This document shows positions 47,618 to 58,679 of a stretch of 64,000 bases of DNA, in pieces. Source of the stretch: Saposhnikovia divaricata (lineage: Eukaryota > Streptophyta > Magnoliopsida > Apiales > Apiaceae). Below the pieces are notes generated by a model. The model saw only the letters and a program-made list of their open reading frames with translations. It did not search any database and was not told the origin of the DNA. The position numbers were made by a program, and so were the translations under genes. The stretch spans positions 180,306,148-180,370,147 of the forward strand of contig CM071598.1 in assembly GCA_036435485.1 (NCBI GenBank). The letters run 5' to 3'. Every line of letters begins with the position of its first letter. The stretch's first letter is position 1.

Positions 47618-49853
47618 CTAATGATTAGTTTTAAGGAGCCAGACTTGCTTGGATCCTTTGACCTTATTAAGTTTGTTAGCTTTTGCAGCAGAAGTCTTAT
47701 CAGAGTTTGTGCTAACATTCTTTTTATCAGAATTTATACATGTAGAATCAATCTTGAATTTATTCAAAGAGGGTTTAAGTTCATAATAATCATAATACAA
47801 ATTATGATACTCTTTGCATGTATAAATAGAATGCCAAATACAGCCACAGTGAAAACAAGGATTCTGTGGCTTAAACCTAACTGAACCACTCTTAACTCCT
47901 GACTTAGGAGGTATAGAGTTTATATTGTTCCTGCAAAAAGTAGCAAGATGGTTAGGATTTCCACAGTTATGACATTTCTTCCTAGGAGCATTGGGAATAG
48001 GCATATAGTTATTGCTTTTACTGATGCCTACCTTTCCATTTCTGTTTTTCTTAGGTTCTTTTACCTTGTTCACTCTTTTTAACTCCTTCAGCTTGTGTTT
48101 AAGCTGTTCCTGAGACATTAAACTAATATTTACTGATTTGACTTCATCCTGTTTTAGTTTGTCAGATTTTGGTACAAACCTCATATGATTAAGTTTGGGT
48201 TTTGCAGCCTTTTCAGTAAATACAGGTTTAGAGGTCTCAGCTTCTAGGTTGGTAGTTTTCTTTTTATCAGTGTAACCTAGACCTTCTTTCCAACAATCAT
48301 TCTCTATGATAATCTGAGTAGTTTTACCAAAGTTAGTCCAAGTTTTAATAATGTTTCTTTCTTTAGCAAGTTCAGATTCAAGATAAGCATGCTTTTTCAA
48401 TAATTCAGTTTTAACAATAATAGCATCATCTCTCTCTTTCTGAATTTTTAACATCTGGACCAATTCTAATTCTAGATAGTCATTTCTCTTTCTAAGGTCT
48501 AGACTTTCAGATTTTATTCTTTCATTTTCTAAAGTCCGATCTCTGTAGCTAACATGCAAGTTTTTAAGAAAGAGTCTTAACTCAGATATATCAGTAGTAC
48601 AAAAGCTAGAATAGAATGAGGTACCTTGGTCTCAGTAGCTTCAGAGATACTATCAACATTTGCCATCAAGGCATAGTTCACCTCATCTTCAGAGTCTGAA
48701 GTGTCAGCCCAGTCCTTCTTCTTTGTGATGTAAGCTTGACTTTTATCAGTTTTGGATTTCTTGCACTCGGGTGCAAAATGTCCTTTCTCACCACAATTAT
48801 AGCATGTGATCTTGGACTTGTCCACTTTCCCAGACCTGCTTTCCTTTCCCTTAGCTTTTCTGAAATTCTTCTTTTCAAAATTTGAATCTCTTCGTGTGAA
48901 CTTCTTTCCCTTCCTGAAGTTCTTGTAAGCCATCTTCTTGAAGTTTTTTACCATAAGGGCTGCAAGTTGTATCATCTCAGCATCACTACCCTCATTATCA
49001 GAGTCTGTGAGATTGTCAGAGTTTGTGTCATCACCAGAGTTTGATGACTCGGTATCAGACTTTGTAATAAGAGCCTTTCCCTTGGATTGACTCTTTTTCA
49101 CGGTAACTTCTTTAGAAGCTTTTTCCTCAGCTTTAAGAGCAATTATCTTGGACTTGCCTCCATGCCTTTTGCTTCTTTGTTCTATCTCAAGCTCATGAGT
49201 TTTGAGCATTCCATAGATTTCATTAAGAGATATGTCTTCCAGATCATGATTGTCTCTGATGGTAGTGGCCTTTAAGTCCCATTTCTCAGGAAGAGCCAAC
49301 AAGAATTTCAGATTGGAGTCTTCAAGATTATACTCCTTATCTACCAGTGATAGATCATTCAGCAATTTCAGGAATCTGTCATATATATAACTGTTATTGA
49401 CTTATCAGTATTTGAGTCAAAGTGCTCGTACTCCTGTATGAGTATTGTTCTCCTGTTCTTTTTGATGGCTTTGGCTCCTTGACATCTGACTTCCAAAGCA
49501 TCCCAAATCTCCTTAGCAGTTTTGCATCCAATGACCCTGTTAGACATAACATTGTCAAGGGCATTATGTAATAAATGCCTTACCTTGGCATCTTTGCTAA
49601 TAGAGGAGATATCTTCAGGAGTGTAGTCTTTCTTCTCCTATGGAATCGTTTTCTGTTCCTCCCCAACAACTACAACAGAAAGTTTGGTAGGCTTATGTGG
49701 ACCATCATGGATTCTGTCTAAGTACTCTGGATCTGTAGCCTCCAGAAACATTTCCATCTTCACCTTCCATATGGGATATTCTGATGCCCTGAGTATTAGA
49801 ACTCTGATTGATTCATATCTGCTTGTTGTTGGAGTTTGTGTTTTCCCTATCAT
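47618..49853 (-). pseudogene. gag: Element B gag
   Basis: Starts at ATG 49853 (MIGKTQTPTTSRYESIR...), with the capsid-type domain (WKVKMEMFLEATDPEYLDRI; KEIWDALEVRCQGAKAI; LNDLSLVDKEY). It has a stop at 49638, a frameshift near 49385 where TA units have expanded, and a stop near 48577. Downstream are a CCHC knuckle (CYNCGEKGHFAPEC), a long heptad-like region (48559-48300) and two more Cys/His clusters (CHNCGNPNHLATFC, CFHCGCIWHSIYTC). Three clusters and a long coiled coil in a gag of roughly 745 codons fit Sireviruses. Confidence 0.9.
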
Positions 49854-49899
49854 GATTGTATAGCTTTTTGGATCTTAACTGTTGTATAATAACAGAGTG

Positions 49900-49911
49900 G
49901 CTCTGATGCCA
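49900..49911 (-). promoter_or_regulatory. Primer binding site of element B
   Basis: On the - strand TGGCATCAGAGC, two bases from the LTR. It differs by one base from the initiator-Met site used by A and C (TGGTATCAGAGC). Confidence 0.85.
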
Positions 49912-50270
49912 ATTGTTAGGTCCGGAATAACGTAGAATAAGGGTTGAATACGTTATTTAAGAAATATTTCGATTTTTGATGTGGATATGAGATCAAAAAT
50001 ACTGAATCGAAATAACACAACTGTTTGGGAAATATCTTTGAATAGGTAAAACCCAAAGGTTTGCTACACAATCTAATCCTATGGATCAGCTACAAAATCA
50101 AACACTCCTAGGATAGTTTAGGCACGAGGACCTTCTACCCGACACTTCCTGAAAGCGGGCTAAGCCGGCTTCCCTACTAGATGGACTGTCTAGCAGCTTA
50201 CACAGAGAAGATATAAGAGAGAGAAGATAAAGTTGTGTGTTGAGGTGTGTTTTGAAATGAAATACAACAG

Positions 50271-50282
50271 GCCTATTTATAG
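50271..50282 (-). promoter_or_regulatory. TATA box of element B 5' LTR
   Basis: On the - strand CTATAAATAGGC, a near-perfect plant TATA box. The leader then runs about 330 bases to the LTR end. The 3' LTR has a weaker version (GATAAATAGG). The foreign U3 block begins immediately upstream. Confidence 0.75.
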
Positions 50283-50457
50283 ATTAAAGAAAGTCACTAT
50301 TTGACACTATTCCAACAACCCCCAAATAGCAACCGAGCACTATTCCAACAACCCCCAAATTGTAACCGGACACTATTTCACCAACCCCAAATAGTAACCG
50401 GGCACTATTTTCAAAAGTTATAATATTAAACAGGTGGGACCCAGCCTGCATAGTACG

Positions 50458-50616
50458 TTTGGTTACTATTCATGTGAATAGTATTTTTAGTTACTATTCA
50501 TCTGAATAGTAATTTCGGTTACTATTTATATGAATAGTAATTTTAGTTACTATTCATATGAATAGTAATTTCAGATACTATTTATATGAATAGTAATTTC
50601 TGATACTATTCATTTT
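50458..50616. repeat. Tandem palindromes in element B 5' LTR
   Basis: Same array as 15574-15725: units built on ACTATTCATATGAATAGT, about six copies with small differences, roughly 180-340 bases upstream of the TATA box. Confidence 0.9.
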
Positions 50617-51061
50617 CTTCTTATTTTGACATCCTTAAATATTCAGCTTCCAACTAACTAGAGGATATCAACACCGCTCTCTCTTAACAGTTTTTCTGAG
50701 TTAGATACTTTGATTCCTTTGTGAAGTATTGACGCCTAGTGCAACTGGTCTGGTTCACAGATGACTAACATTCACTCGTGGTCTTCGTATCATGTCTTTA
50801 AGAACACTGCTAAGAATTATGCAATCATAAAAACTTTATCTCTGGAATCTTTTGGCCCTTCAACTGAATCATCTGTACATCTTATTTTGTCACTGAGGCT
50901 TGATCATGTTAATGAACTTCTTTCACCAACTTGATTCTTGTTGATGCTTGTTCTTCAACTTTCACGATCCCTGTATAGAGTTAATATTATTTATCTTTTA
51001 TCCTAGGTGAGTTATATATTTCCTCTATTACATATTACATTACATTATGCTTTACAAGATA

Positions 51062-53343
51062 AAACTAGAATAGGCTACCCTAGGTCCATGACCAAACTCA
51101 TTTTTGGTAATTTGGACACTAGGAATGATGTGGATGTTAGACTTGTAATAACCCCTCATATGCAGAGGTTATTTGAGTCTTACCCCCACAATATGCCAAT
51201 ATTTGCCTCTAAATCTGAGTTAGCTAGGCCTAAGCAAGTAGAACAAAATGCTAACCCAGGGCCTGCTAACTAACCCCCTCAACCAAACACTGTACCAAAC
51301 ACAGAGCCACCTGCATCATCCTCTCAACAAGGTGGTGTTAGTAAAAAGGAGAAGAAGAAAATAAAATAGATTAAATCTGAACCCTTGAATATCTTGACAG
51401 AAGCAGCATTGGTTGTAGAATTAGGTCTAGAAAGTGAGGAACCCGAGTCACCCTTACAGAGACCAAAGAAGAAGAAATCTAAAGCCACCTCTTCAGTTAC
51501 ACAAATGGCTGAAGTTGTAAAATCAGGGGCACATAGCTCACTATATGTATCCTCTCAACAGGGTGCATCTATAGAATCAAGCATCCTCCCCAATGCACCT
51601 ACTTGTAATGAGTCAGCACTTGGGAGTGATAAGGCTGGCACAAAACTGAGTGGAGAGCACATCACACTTGAAACACCCTTTATTTCTCAGGGGGAGTTGC
51701 CAAAATCCATTCTTAAAGACACTTCTCTTCCAGAATCTAACACTGAAATTTCTTTGGAGCCCGCAACTCAAGCAAATGAGGAGCAATGCATTGATCACCA
51801 AGAATTCTCTTCTCTTAGTGAGCCAATGGATTCAAGTGACTTAGTGCATGACACTTTGCTCATCACCCAGGAACCACATTTAGATGGTGAGGGAATGCAA
51901 GCTGGGGCATATCCTAATGACACCATCACAAACACAAAGGATTCACTAGTTTTCACTAGAGACTCTGTGCCTGTGTCAACTACTATTGTAATTCATCCCA
52001 CTCTTGTGGAGACAACAGTAGTAGAGTCAATCCACCCGGTTGTAGAAGTTGCATCTGTAATTAAGGAGTCTAGCTTGCCTAGATCTAGCTCTAACTTCAT
52101 GTCACAATGGCTGAAGCTTGTGCAACATGACAGTGCTTCAAGATCAGGGTCTGTTCCACAACAATTGATGGTTGAATCTCTTCAAAACTTAATTGTGGAT
52201 CAGATTCCTGAGTTCACAAAGACTGCTCAACAACTACTCACTACAGACATGTCAGATCCAGACTATGAGGCTATTCACCTATGTCATAAAGCAGATGCGG
52301 AGGATCAAATGGAGAAAATAGCAAATGAAGCTGAGAGAGATGGCAATGTAGATGCCTGGCTACAAGGAAAATATGACATTAATCTCAATGAAGCTCTACA
52401 ATATCTAAGAGAGGAGTACATCACTTCACTGGGCTCAAATGCCAAATCTCTGTCTCCTAGTGAAGTGTATGAGCCTATAAATGATTCCTACAAGGGATTT
52501 CTCAAGGCTGCTCGCTACCTTGGCAAAGGAGTTAAAACAGAAGTCAATAAAGTGTGTGATGACACAGCCAAGAAAGTGAGTGCAATCAAGAGAGAATTTG
52601 CTGCCAAGTTTCCCACTCTAGATCCTGTCCCCAAAACTATACAAGACTGCAAATCTACCTGCACCAAGATGGACAATGGATTGGCTTTGCTTCATGGAAC
52701 TGTCAATAATCTAGCAACTCAATTTCAAAATCTATCCGGTCGGACAACTGATGCCAATGCCATGCTGAGGACTCTTTTTGCAAATCAATATGGAAATAAG
52801 CTGGTGACTGAAGTCCTTGTTCATGATATGACCAAATTTGAGGTATTGAGGCTCAAGGAACAATCACTGTCTGGTTTTTAATCTACTGAGTTATTCAACA
52901 AGGTGGATGCTCTGGAGAAAGAAGTGACCTCCCTCAAACAGTCAAATACTCATCTTACAGACAAAATTGCAACCCTCTCTGAGCAGTTGGACACTCAAGC
53001 AACCACCACAGCTAATGTTCTTCTTCACCAACAATAAATGCTGTCTGCTCTGATGAAGCACATGGGGCTCTCTCTTCCTGATGAATCTGCCAATCCCACC
53101 TTTTCCAACCCAAAGGCCACTACTACAGCCTCTGTGCCTGACAACAAGCCTAAGGGGGAGAAGAGGACCTTAAGGAACTCAAAACCTAAGGGGGAGAAAC
53201 CTAAAGAGGAGAGACCTGAGGAGAAAGGCATAACCATTTCTGAGGGTGGTCATCCAAGAACAAGATCTACACCTCAAGTGGTATCTCCTCTCTACCATCT
53301 GTCACCCTACCAACTGTGCATATCACTACCCCAAGTGGTTTAA
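51062..53343 (+). pseudogene. Element A extra ORF, central part
   Basis: Resumes in frame from 15071 (DKTRIGYPRSMTKLIFGNLD...). In-frame stops occur at 51271, 51367, 52879 and 53035, but the same frame continues. After a conserved-looking start it becomes acidic and Ser/Thr-rich (51385-52100), then helical (52100-52880; KTEVNKVCDDTAKKVSAIKR), then a probable coiled coil (52890-53030; LEKEVTSLKQSNTHLTDKIA) and two KPKGEK repeats whose codons are also PPT-like words. No membrane segment or signal peptide. Function unknown. Confidence 0.7.
53152..53198 (+). promoter_or_regulatory. Two internal polypurine words in element A
   Basis: AAGGGGGAGAAG at 53152-53163 and AAGGGGGAGAA at 53188-53198 lie inside the extra ORF, 2 kb before the true PPT. 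Multiple copies of such words near the 3' end are a Sirevirus trait. Confidence 0.6.
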
Positions 53344-54287
53344 AGCAATCAATTACATCCACAGTGGTGGCAGGTTCAATGCCAATTGATCAAACACAAG
53401 CCTCCAGATATAAAGATGATCCAGTTGAAGTTAATGTGGTTATAGAGGCCAAACTGATAAAAGTAACAAATTCAAAGATTTATCATGATGCTGCATTCTT
53501 GAAGTTTCCGCAAACCTCAAAGGCAAAGGTTGAAGGAGATACACTGCTGTACAGAAGGAGCCTCAAAGATCAAATCAAATATCTAACAGTGATTCCAAGA
53601 AAGCTAAATCAAATCTTTCTCAAGGAAATTATGATGGTGACCAATGGCAAAATATGGCATATATCTTATGACACCTTGAAAGTTCTAAAATTCACAGAGA
53701 TTGATGCTATCTTGGAGCTGATTGAAAATAAGGGAGAAAACAACAAGAGCCTATAATCTGAACTTAGGAATGGTCAACAAGCTAGACTGCCTGAAGTGTG
53801 CATTAATCCAAGAACCATTCTCTGTCAGTCTGGTACAAAGATAGAAGATGTCAATCAGCTTGTCATTCCCAAGGATCTCACTATCAGAAATCATAGACTT
53901 ATAATTGACATCATTGATCAACTACAAAAGAAGAATGGGATGAGAACTGCTGAAGAGTTGGAAGCATTGCATATTCTCAGATCTTTCATAGCAACTGGCT
54001 CTGTCCCAGAGATGGCTAAAGCAAGGAGAAAGAAGGATGATAAAGATGAGGATAAGAGTGATGGGAGGAGAAGACATCACATGAGTGACAAGGACGATGA
54101 AGACAAGAAGAAGAAAAAGGACAGCAAGGACAAGAAGGATGATGATGACCAAGGCAAAATCTATGAGAGGAAAAGTGGAAAACAGCAAGCCCTAGGCATT
54201 ACTAACAGTAATCTCACCACAACACAAGACTCTAAGTCTAGGGTGAATACAGAAACCATCTGTATGTTTCCAAAAGCGAACTGCTAA
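53316..54287 (+). pseudogene. Element A extra ORF, second half (after frameshift)
   Basis: A frameshift near 53330 moves the frame; the new frame runs to 53756, has one stop, and continues to 54287. It includes FLKFPQTSKAKVEGDTLLYR, a LPEVCINPRTILCQSGTKIE segment and a very charged Lys/Asp tract near 54020-54170 (KKDDKDEDKSDGRRRH...). The tract may bind nucleic acid or be disordered. No family recognised. Confidence 0.6.
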
Positions 54288-54342
54288 TGGTATACTACAA
54301 TGGTCTACAAGCAAAGGTCACAAGTTTCTGCCAAGCAATCAA

Positions 54343-55071
54343 GTGAAAAAGATCAAATTCAAACAAGCTTTAAGAAGAGTGAAGCCATCTAAATCAAGAG
54401 CCCTGACAATCATTCCAGGATTAAAGCTCCAACCACTAGATGAAGATTTTGATGAAGACCAACTGCAATTTCTAAGAGCTCAAAGAATTTACTATGCTGC
54501 AATTGTGAATGACTGCCTTGAGATCAAATACACTGATGGAAGTCAGAAGAAATTCAAACAAGGAGGTTGTCAAAATTGGGGCAAGTTATATGAGATAGAA
54601 AGAATTATTGCATTATTGGATTCTGAAGACAAAGTGGAGAGGGTGTGGAAGATGGAGTTGATTGATTTTGTGAAGATGAAGAGGGATCATGCTGAGAAGA
54701 TAAGAAAGGGGTGTCTTGAGAATTGGCTAGAAAGAGAGAAGGAGCTAGATAGGCTGGAAGTTGAAGCAGAAAAGCTAAGGGCAAAAGGATTGTGTAGAGT
54801 TCAGTTCAACCCCTATATGGTGAAGTATAGAAGAAGAAATGGAGATCAGATCAATATAAGAATGAACCTACTCAATCACTATCCTGCCAACATTCTGAAG
54901 CCAGTACTTGAAGATTTCAAGAACTCTATTCTGCTTGAAGAATTAGATGCTATGGCAGAGATCATAAGAGCTATGGATGAGAATGCAAGAAAGGAGAAAG
55001 AAAGGAAACAGAAGGCATATTATGATCTAAAAGCCAAGGCAATGGAGATGGAATCAAATGACAAAGGCTAG
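54343..55071 (+). pseudogene. Element A extra ORF, C-terminal part
   Basis: Uninterrupted frame of 242 codons ending at TAG 55069-55071. Contains FKQALRRVKPSKSRALTIIP, LRAQRIYYAAIVNDCLEIKY, a helical charged stretch (WLEREKELDRLEVEAEKLRA) and a Lys/Glu-rich end. It comes 150 bases before the PPT. Whether it is the end of one giant protein or a separate ORF cannot be told: a short non-coding-looking join (54288-54342) lies between it and the previous frame. Confidence 0.6.
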
Positions 55072-55227
55072 TATTTCATCATAATCTGTAAGATCACTCA
55101 TTGTAGTTCTATCCATGTTGTTAGTCAATTTCATACATATACTATCAAGTTTTATCTTTATGTATGTTAGGCTTGTTATCAGACATGAAATTGTGACTAA
55201 GGGTCTCACTCACAATTTGGGGGAGAT
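55072..55227 (+). promoter_or_regulatory. 3' leader and polypurine tract of element A
   Basis: TTTGGGGGAGAT at 55216-55227 abuts the 3' LTR start TGTTAG. The rest is short untranslated sequence. Confidence 0.9.
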
Positions 55228-56524
55228 TGTTAGTCACAGAGGCATGCCTGAGTACATCTAATAACAAGCCTAATTATTTGTAATGCTATGCATTACCTAC
55301 ATGACCTCGTAACTGAGGGAACCTCTAGTTGTAGAGTTTCTACTTGTTTTAGTACTTGTAATAGGCATCAATTTCTACATGTGTAACTGTAATTAAAGTA
55401 AGAGAATAATGCTTGAAAGAAGTTCCAAGGATCATGCCTCAAGCTTGAAGACCAAGACTGTCAAAATAAACACAATTGGAATTTGGAGAATGAAGATTTG
55501 CCTAAGTACTAATTCGAGAAGTGTTTTGATCTATTCGAGAAGTCTAGCATTCGACAAGTCAAGGATTCGATATCTACAAGGACACTGTTCGATATCTCTG
55601 GAAGTCAACTAGTCAAATCCTCATTCGACAACTCAGAGATTCGACATGTCTAATACTCTATTCGAGAACTCAAGAAGTCAACAAGTCAAAGCATCATTCG
55701 AGTTCTCTGAGAGTCAACAAGTCAAAGTTGTATTCGATATCTCAAAGACTCAGAAAGCTATTCGATATCTCAGGGATTCGATAAATTAAATGCTCTATTC
55801 GACAACTCAAGGATTCCTGAAGAAAAGAGCTATTCGAGAAGTGTTTCGATATGTCATCTTTGCAGTATTCGAGAACTCAGAGTTATCTATCAAGTCAATT
55901 CTAGTTCTCGAATAAATTACTAAGTTACTTCTCGAATACAATCTTGGAGACAAAATACTGGAGAAATTGTACAAGTCAGAAACCTGCAACAAGCCAAAGC
56001 ACTTTATGGACCACAAATTGTAAGGTACTTTGGAAAGCCTACAAAGAAGCTTAGAGAGATGTACAAGAGACAAAGAGCTAAAGAAGTGGATCTGAACAGA
56101 ACTTCAAGAAGTCAAACCTGTAACCGTTTGGATGCTTACTCAAATAGGATAGACATATTAGAAAGTAATTTATCCTGTAACCTTATTTGTAGTAAGTAGG
56201 TTGTATTCATGCTCTATAAGAATACAACCTCACTTCTTTAGTTAGAGAGAAGTTTTAGAGAGACACATTCAAAAACTTACATTTCTCTGAGAAAAACGAA
56301 GCTGAGAATACTATCATTTGTATTCAGAGGTTGTAGCAAATCTTTATCTAATAAAATATTAGATTAAAATGATATCGTGTCTTGTGTTGTTCATTATCTA
56401 CACTTATATTTCTGCACACACATAACACATATCTTTCTACGTACACCAAACAGATTCAAGTACAAGAAAAGTTCAAGAATCCATTCACCCCCAATGTATT
56501 CTTTTGTGTGTTCAATACTTAACA
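55228..56524 (+). repeat. Element A 3' LTR
   Basis: 1297 bp, TGTTAG...TTAACA. It carries the same TTCGA-word cluster (about 55510-55930) and TATA-like box (56213-56220) as the 5' copy. Short ORFs at 55409-55612 and 55807-56073 are copies of those in the 5' LTR. Confidence 0.95.
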
Positions 56525-56737
56525 AGAATAGCTATTTGCAAGAATACTATCTTACTTGCAAAAATACTTTCTTATTTGCAAAAATACTATATTTTGTATT
56601 CAGTTGCATATGTGGTTGCATATGCAACTTTTTTTACTTATTTTTTATAAGGTGAGATGATTTTGGTGGATTTTGGGTTGTAAGGCCCCGCCAGGAGCCA
56701 TATTCAACTGAATGCAACTGAAAAATGAAAGTTGCCA

Positions 56738-56769
56738 CTTCCAGTTTTCAGTTGTCATTTTCGACCTCT

Positions 56770-56829
<60 letters not shown>

Positions 56830-56868
56830 CAAAAAAGAGGTCAAAAATGACAACTGAAAAATGGAACT
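56738..56868. repeat. (TA)n-cored inverted repeat
   Basis: A run of about 27 TA units (56774-56828) is flanked by inverted arms: TTTTCAGTTGTCATTTTCGA with GACCTCTTTTTT on the left, and CAAAAAAGAGGTC with AAAAATGACAACTGAAAA on the right. A hairpin of over 120 bases is possible. A related arm without the mate occurs at 58006-58050. Confidence 0.9.
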
Positions 56869-57049
56869 TTCTTATGCAACTGAATGCAACCACATGCAAC
56901 TGAATGCAACCTCATATGAAACTAAATGCAATTGAAAAACGAAAGTGGAATTTTTTTTTTTGACCCAACTTCCAGTTGTATATAAGGGCGGCGCAGCTGC
57001 ATATGAAAATTCAAATGGAACAATGCGTAAAAGGTTAGTTGCATGTGGT

Positions 57050-57052
<3 letters not shown>

Positions 57053-57096
<44 letters not shown>
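57053..57096. repeat. (TA)n microsatellite
   Basis: About 22 TA units just left of the hAT-like element. Confidence 0.95.
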
Positions 57097-57099
<3 letters not shown>

Positions 57100-57106
57100 A
57101 TATATA

Positions 57107-57503
<397 letters not shown>

Positions 57504-57545
57504 TACAAACTAGACACTAATTCAATATTTCATGCTAATCTAATG

Positions 57546-57924
57546 ATCAAACTAGGGGTACCCCAATACAAAAAGTGTTTAAAATAATTGGCTCCATTCA
57601 ACAAAAAAAAAACATCACTGTTCACGTGATGACGTGGCAGTGGATTTCACTGGTTAACCGTGTTTCGCACCTTCTTGTACGGCGCTTCGCGCCTTTATCA
57701 TTCTAAAGTTATAAGGAACGGCAATCAATGGTAAAGGCAATAGACGATTGACGGGTGTGTCGAGGGCCTGCGGCCCTCATGACTACCTAACTCATCCGTT
57801 TACTGTCTTAAATGCTTCGCATTTCCACGTCAAGTTTTTTTTTTTTGGTGGATAGAGCCAATTATTTTAAGTATTTTTTGTGAAGGTACCCTTGGTGGGA
57901 ACCTTAGAATAAATGAAATATAAT
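57546..57924. mobile_element. MITE, possibly Mutator-like, with GC-rich hairpins
   Basis: Flanked by the 10-bp direct repeat TAATCTAATG (57536-57545 and 57925-57934). Subterminal inverted arms of about 50 bp (GGGGTACCCC...AAAATAATTGGCTCC) are clear, though the outermost bases do not pair. Inside are three perfect hairpins with three-base loops: GGCGCTTCGCGCC, GAGGGCCTGCGGCCCTC and AATGCTTCGCATT. A 9-10 bp TSD suggests MULE. Confidence 0.6.
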
Positions 57925-58298
57925 TAATCTAATGTTAGTTTATAGTTTGTATTTAAGGATTGGTTTGTATTTGAGCAAAAGCCTATATATATATATATAT
58001 ATATTTCAAAAAAGCGGTTGAAAATAATAACTGAAAAATGAAACTTTCTTATGCAACTGAATGCAACGACATGCAACTGAATGCAACTTTCGTTTTTCAG
58101 TTGCATTGAGTTGAATATGGCCCATGGCAGGGCCTTGCAACCCAAATCCACCAAAATCACCACACCTTAAAAAAAAAAAAGTTGCATGTGGTTGCATTCA
58201 GTTTCATGTGGTTGCAATGAGTTGAATAAGGCCCCTGGCGGGGCCTTGCAACCCAAATCCACGAAAATTACCCCACCATAAAAAAATTAAAAAAAATC

Positions 58299-58338
58299 GA
58301 TGAACAGTAACCTACCACGTGGCAGGTTACTGTTCATC
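58299..58338. repeat. 40-bp near-perfect palindrome centred on CACGTG
   Basis: Arms GATGAACAGTAACCT and AGGTTACTGTTCATC meet around CCACGTGG; one mispair (A/C). A-rich and T-rich runs extend the pairing outward. CACGTG is the core of the plant G-box bound by bHLH and bZIP factors. Confidence 0.85.
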
Positions 58339-58480
58339 TGAATTATTTTTAATTTTTTTTTTTAAAACACAGGTTAAAAAAGTTGCATATGCAACCACAT
58401 ATACAACTGAATACAAAAGATAGTATTTTTGCAATTAAGAAAGTATAAGATAGTAAATATGCAAAGAATTAAAGGAGATG

Positions 58481-58679
58481 ATATTTTTGCAAAAAGAAAC
58501 TTTAAACCTAGTATTTTTTGTAAATAAATAATATTATATTGGATGTGCTTAATATAATTTGGTTTATATCATAATTGTTAAGATTGATCACCAAATACAA
58601 AAGTCCTACATCTATATTTCTTAAGTGGAAACTTTAACTAAAAAATCAAATCATTATGTGTCTCACTTTTTCATTTAAA
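58481..58679. other. Gap between foldback element and Helitron
   Basis: Plain AT-rich sequence. I see nothing in it. Confidence 0.6.

Larger units (their letters stand above)
15072..51056 (-). mobile_element. Element B: second Sirevirus-type Ty1/Copia, on the - strand
   Basis: Bounded by matching LTRs (15072-16169 and 49914-51056) and the 5-bp duplication AGATA (15067-15071 and 51057-51061). On the - strand the order is LTR, PBS, gag, protease, integrase, RT, RNase H, extra ORF, PPT, LTR. Two insertions split pol: C at the start of RT and B1 before RNase H. Without them B is about 10.8 kb. A few stops and one microsatellite-type frameshift make it defective, but coding is better kept than in A. 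B is a different family from A, with unrelated LTRs. Confidence 0.93.
49914..51056 (-). repeat. Element B 5' LTR
   Basis: 1143 bp. It matches the 3' LTR except for a 27-base insertion near 50172-50198 and a foreign block at about 50280-50432. That block holds three 33-bp tandem units (CACTATTCCAACAACCCCCA...) absent from the other LTR. A palindrome array lies at 50458-50616. Confidence 0.92.
1..56524 (+). mobile_element. Element A: Sirevirus-type Ty1/Copia retrotransposon, host of the nest
   Basis: The two LTRs (1-1281, truncated by the window, and 55228-56524) match along their whole length; allowing for the 16 missing bases both are 1297 bp. An initiator-Met tRNA primer site follows the 5' LTR and a polypurine tract precedes the 3' LTR. 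Order is gag, protease, integrase, RT, RNase H (Copia order), then a long extra ORF after pol. The extra ORF, the repeated AAGGGGGAGA words and the PBS fit the Sirevirus lineage. Three insertions (1575-6111, 6719-8670, 15072-51056) split it; removing them leaves about 14 kb. In-frame stops and small frameshifts occur in every coding part, so it is a dead copy. The left TSD lies outside the window; AGAAT at 56525-56529 is the expected right TSD. Confidence 0.93.
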
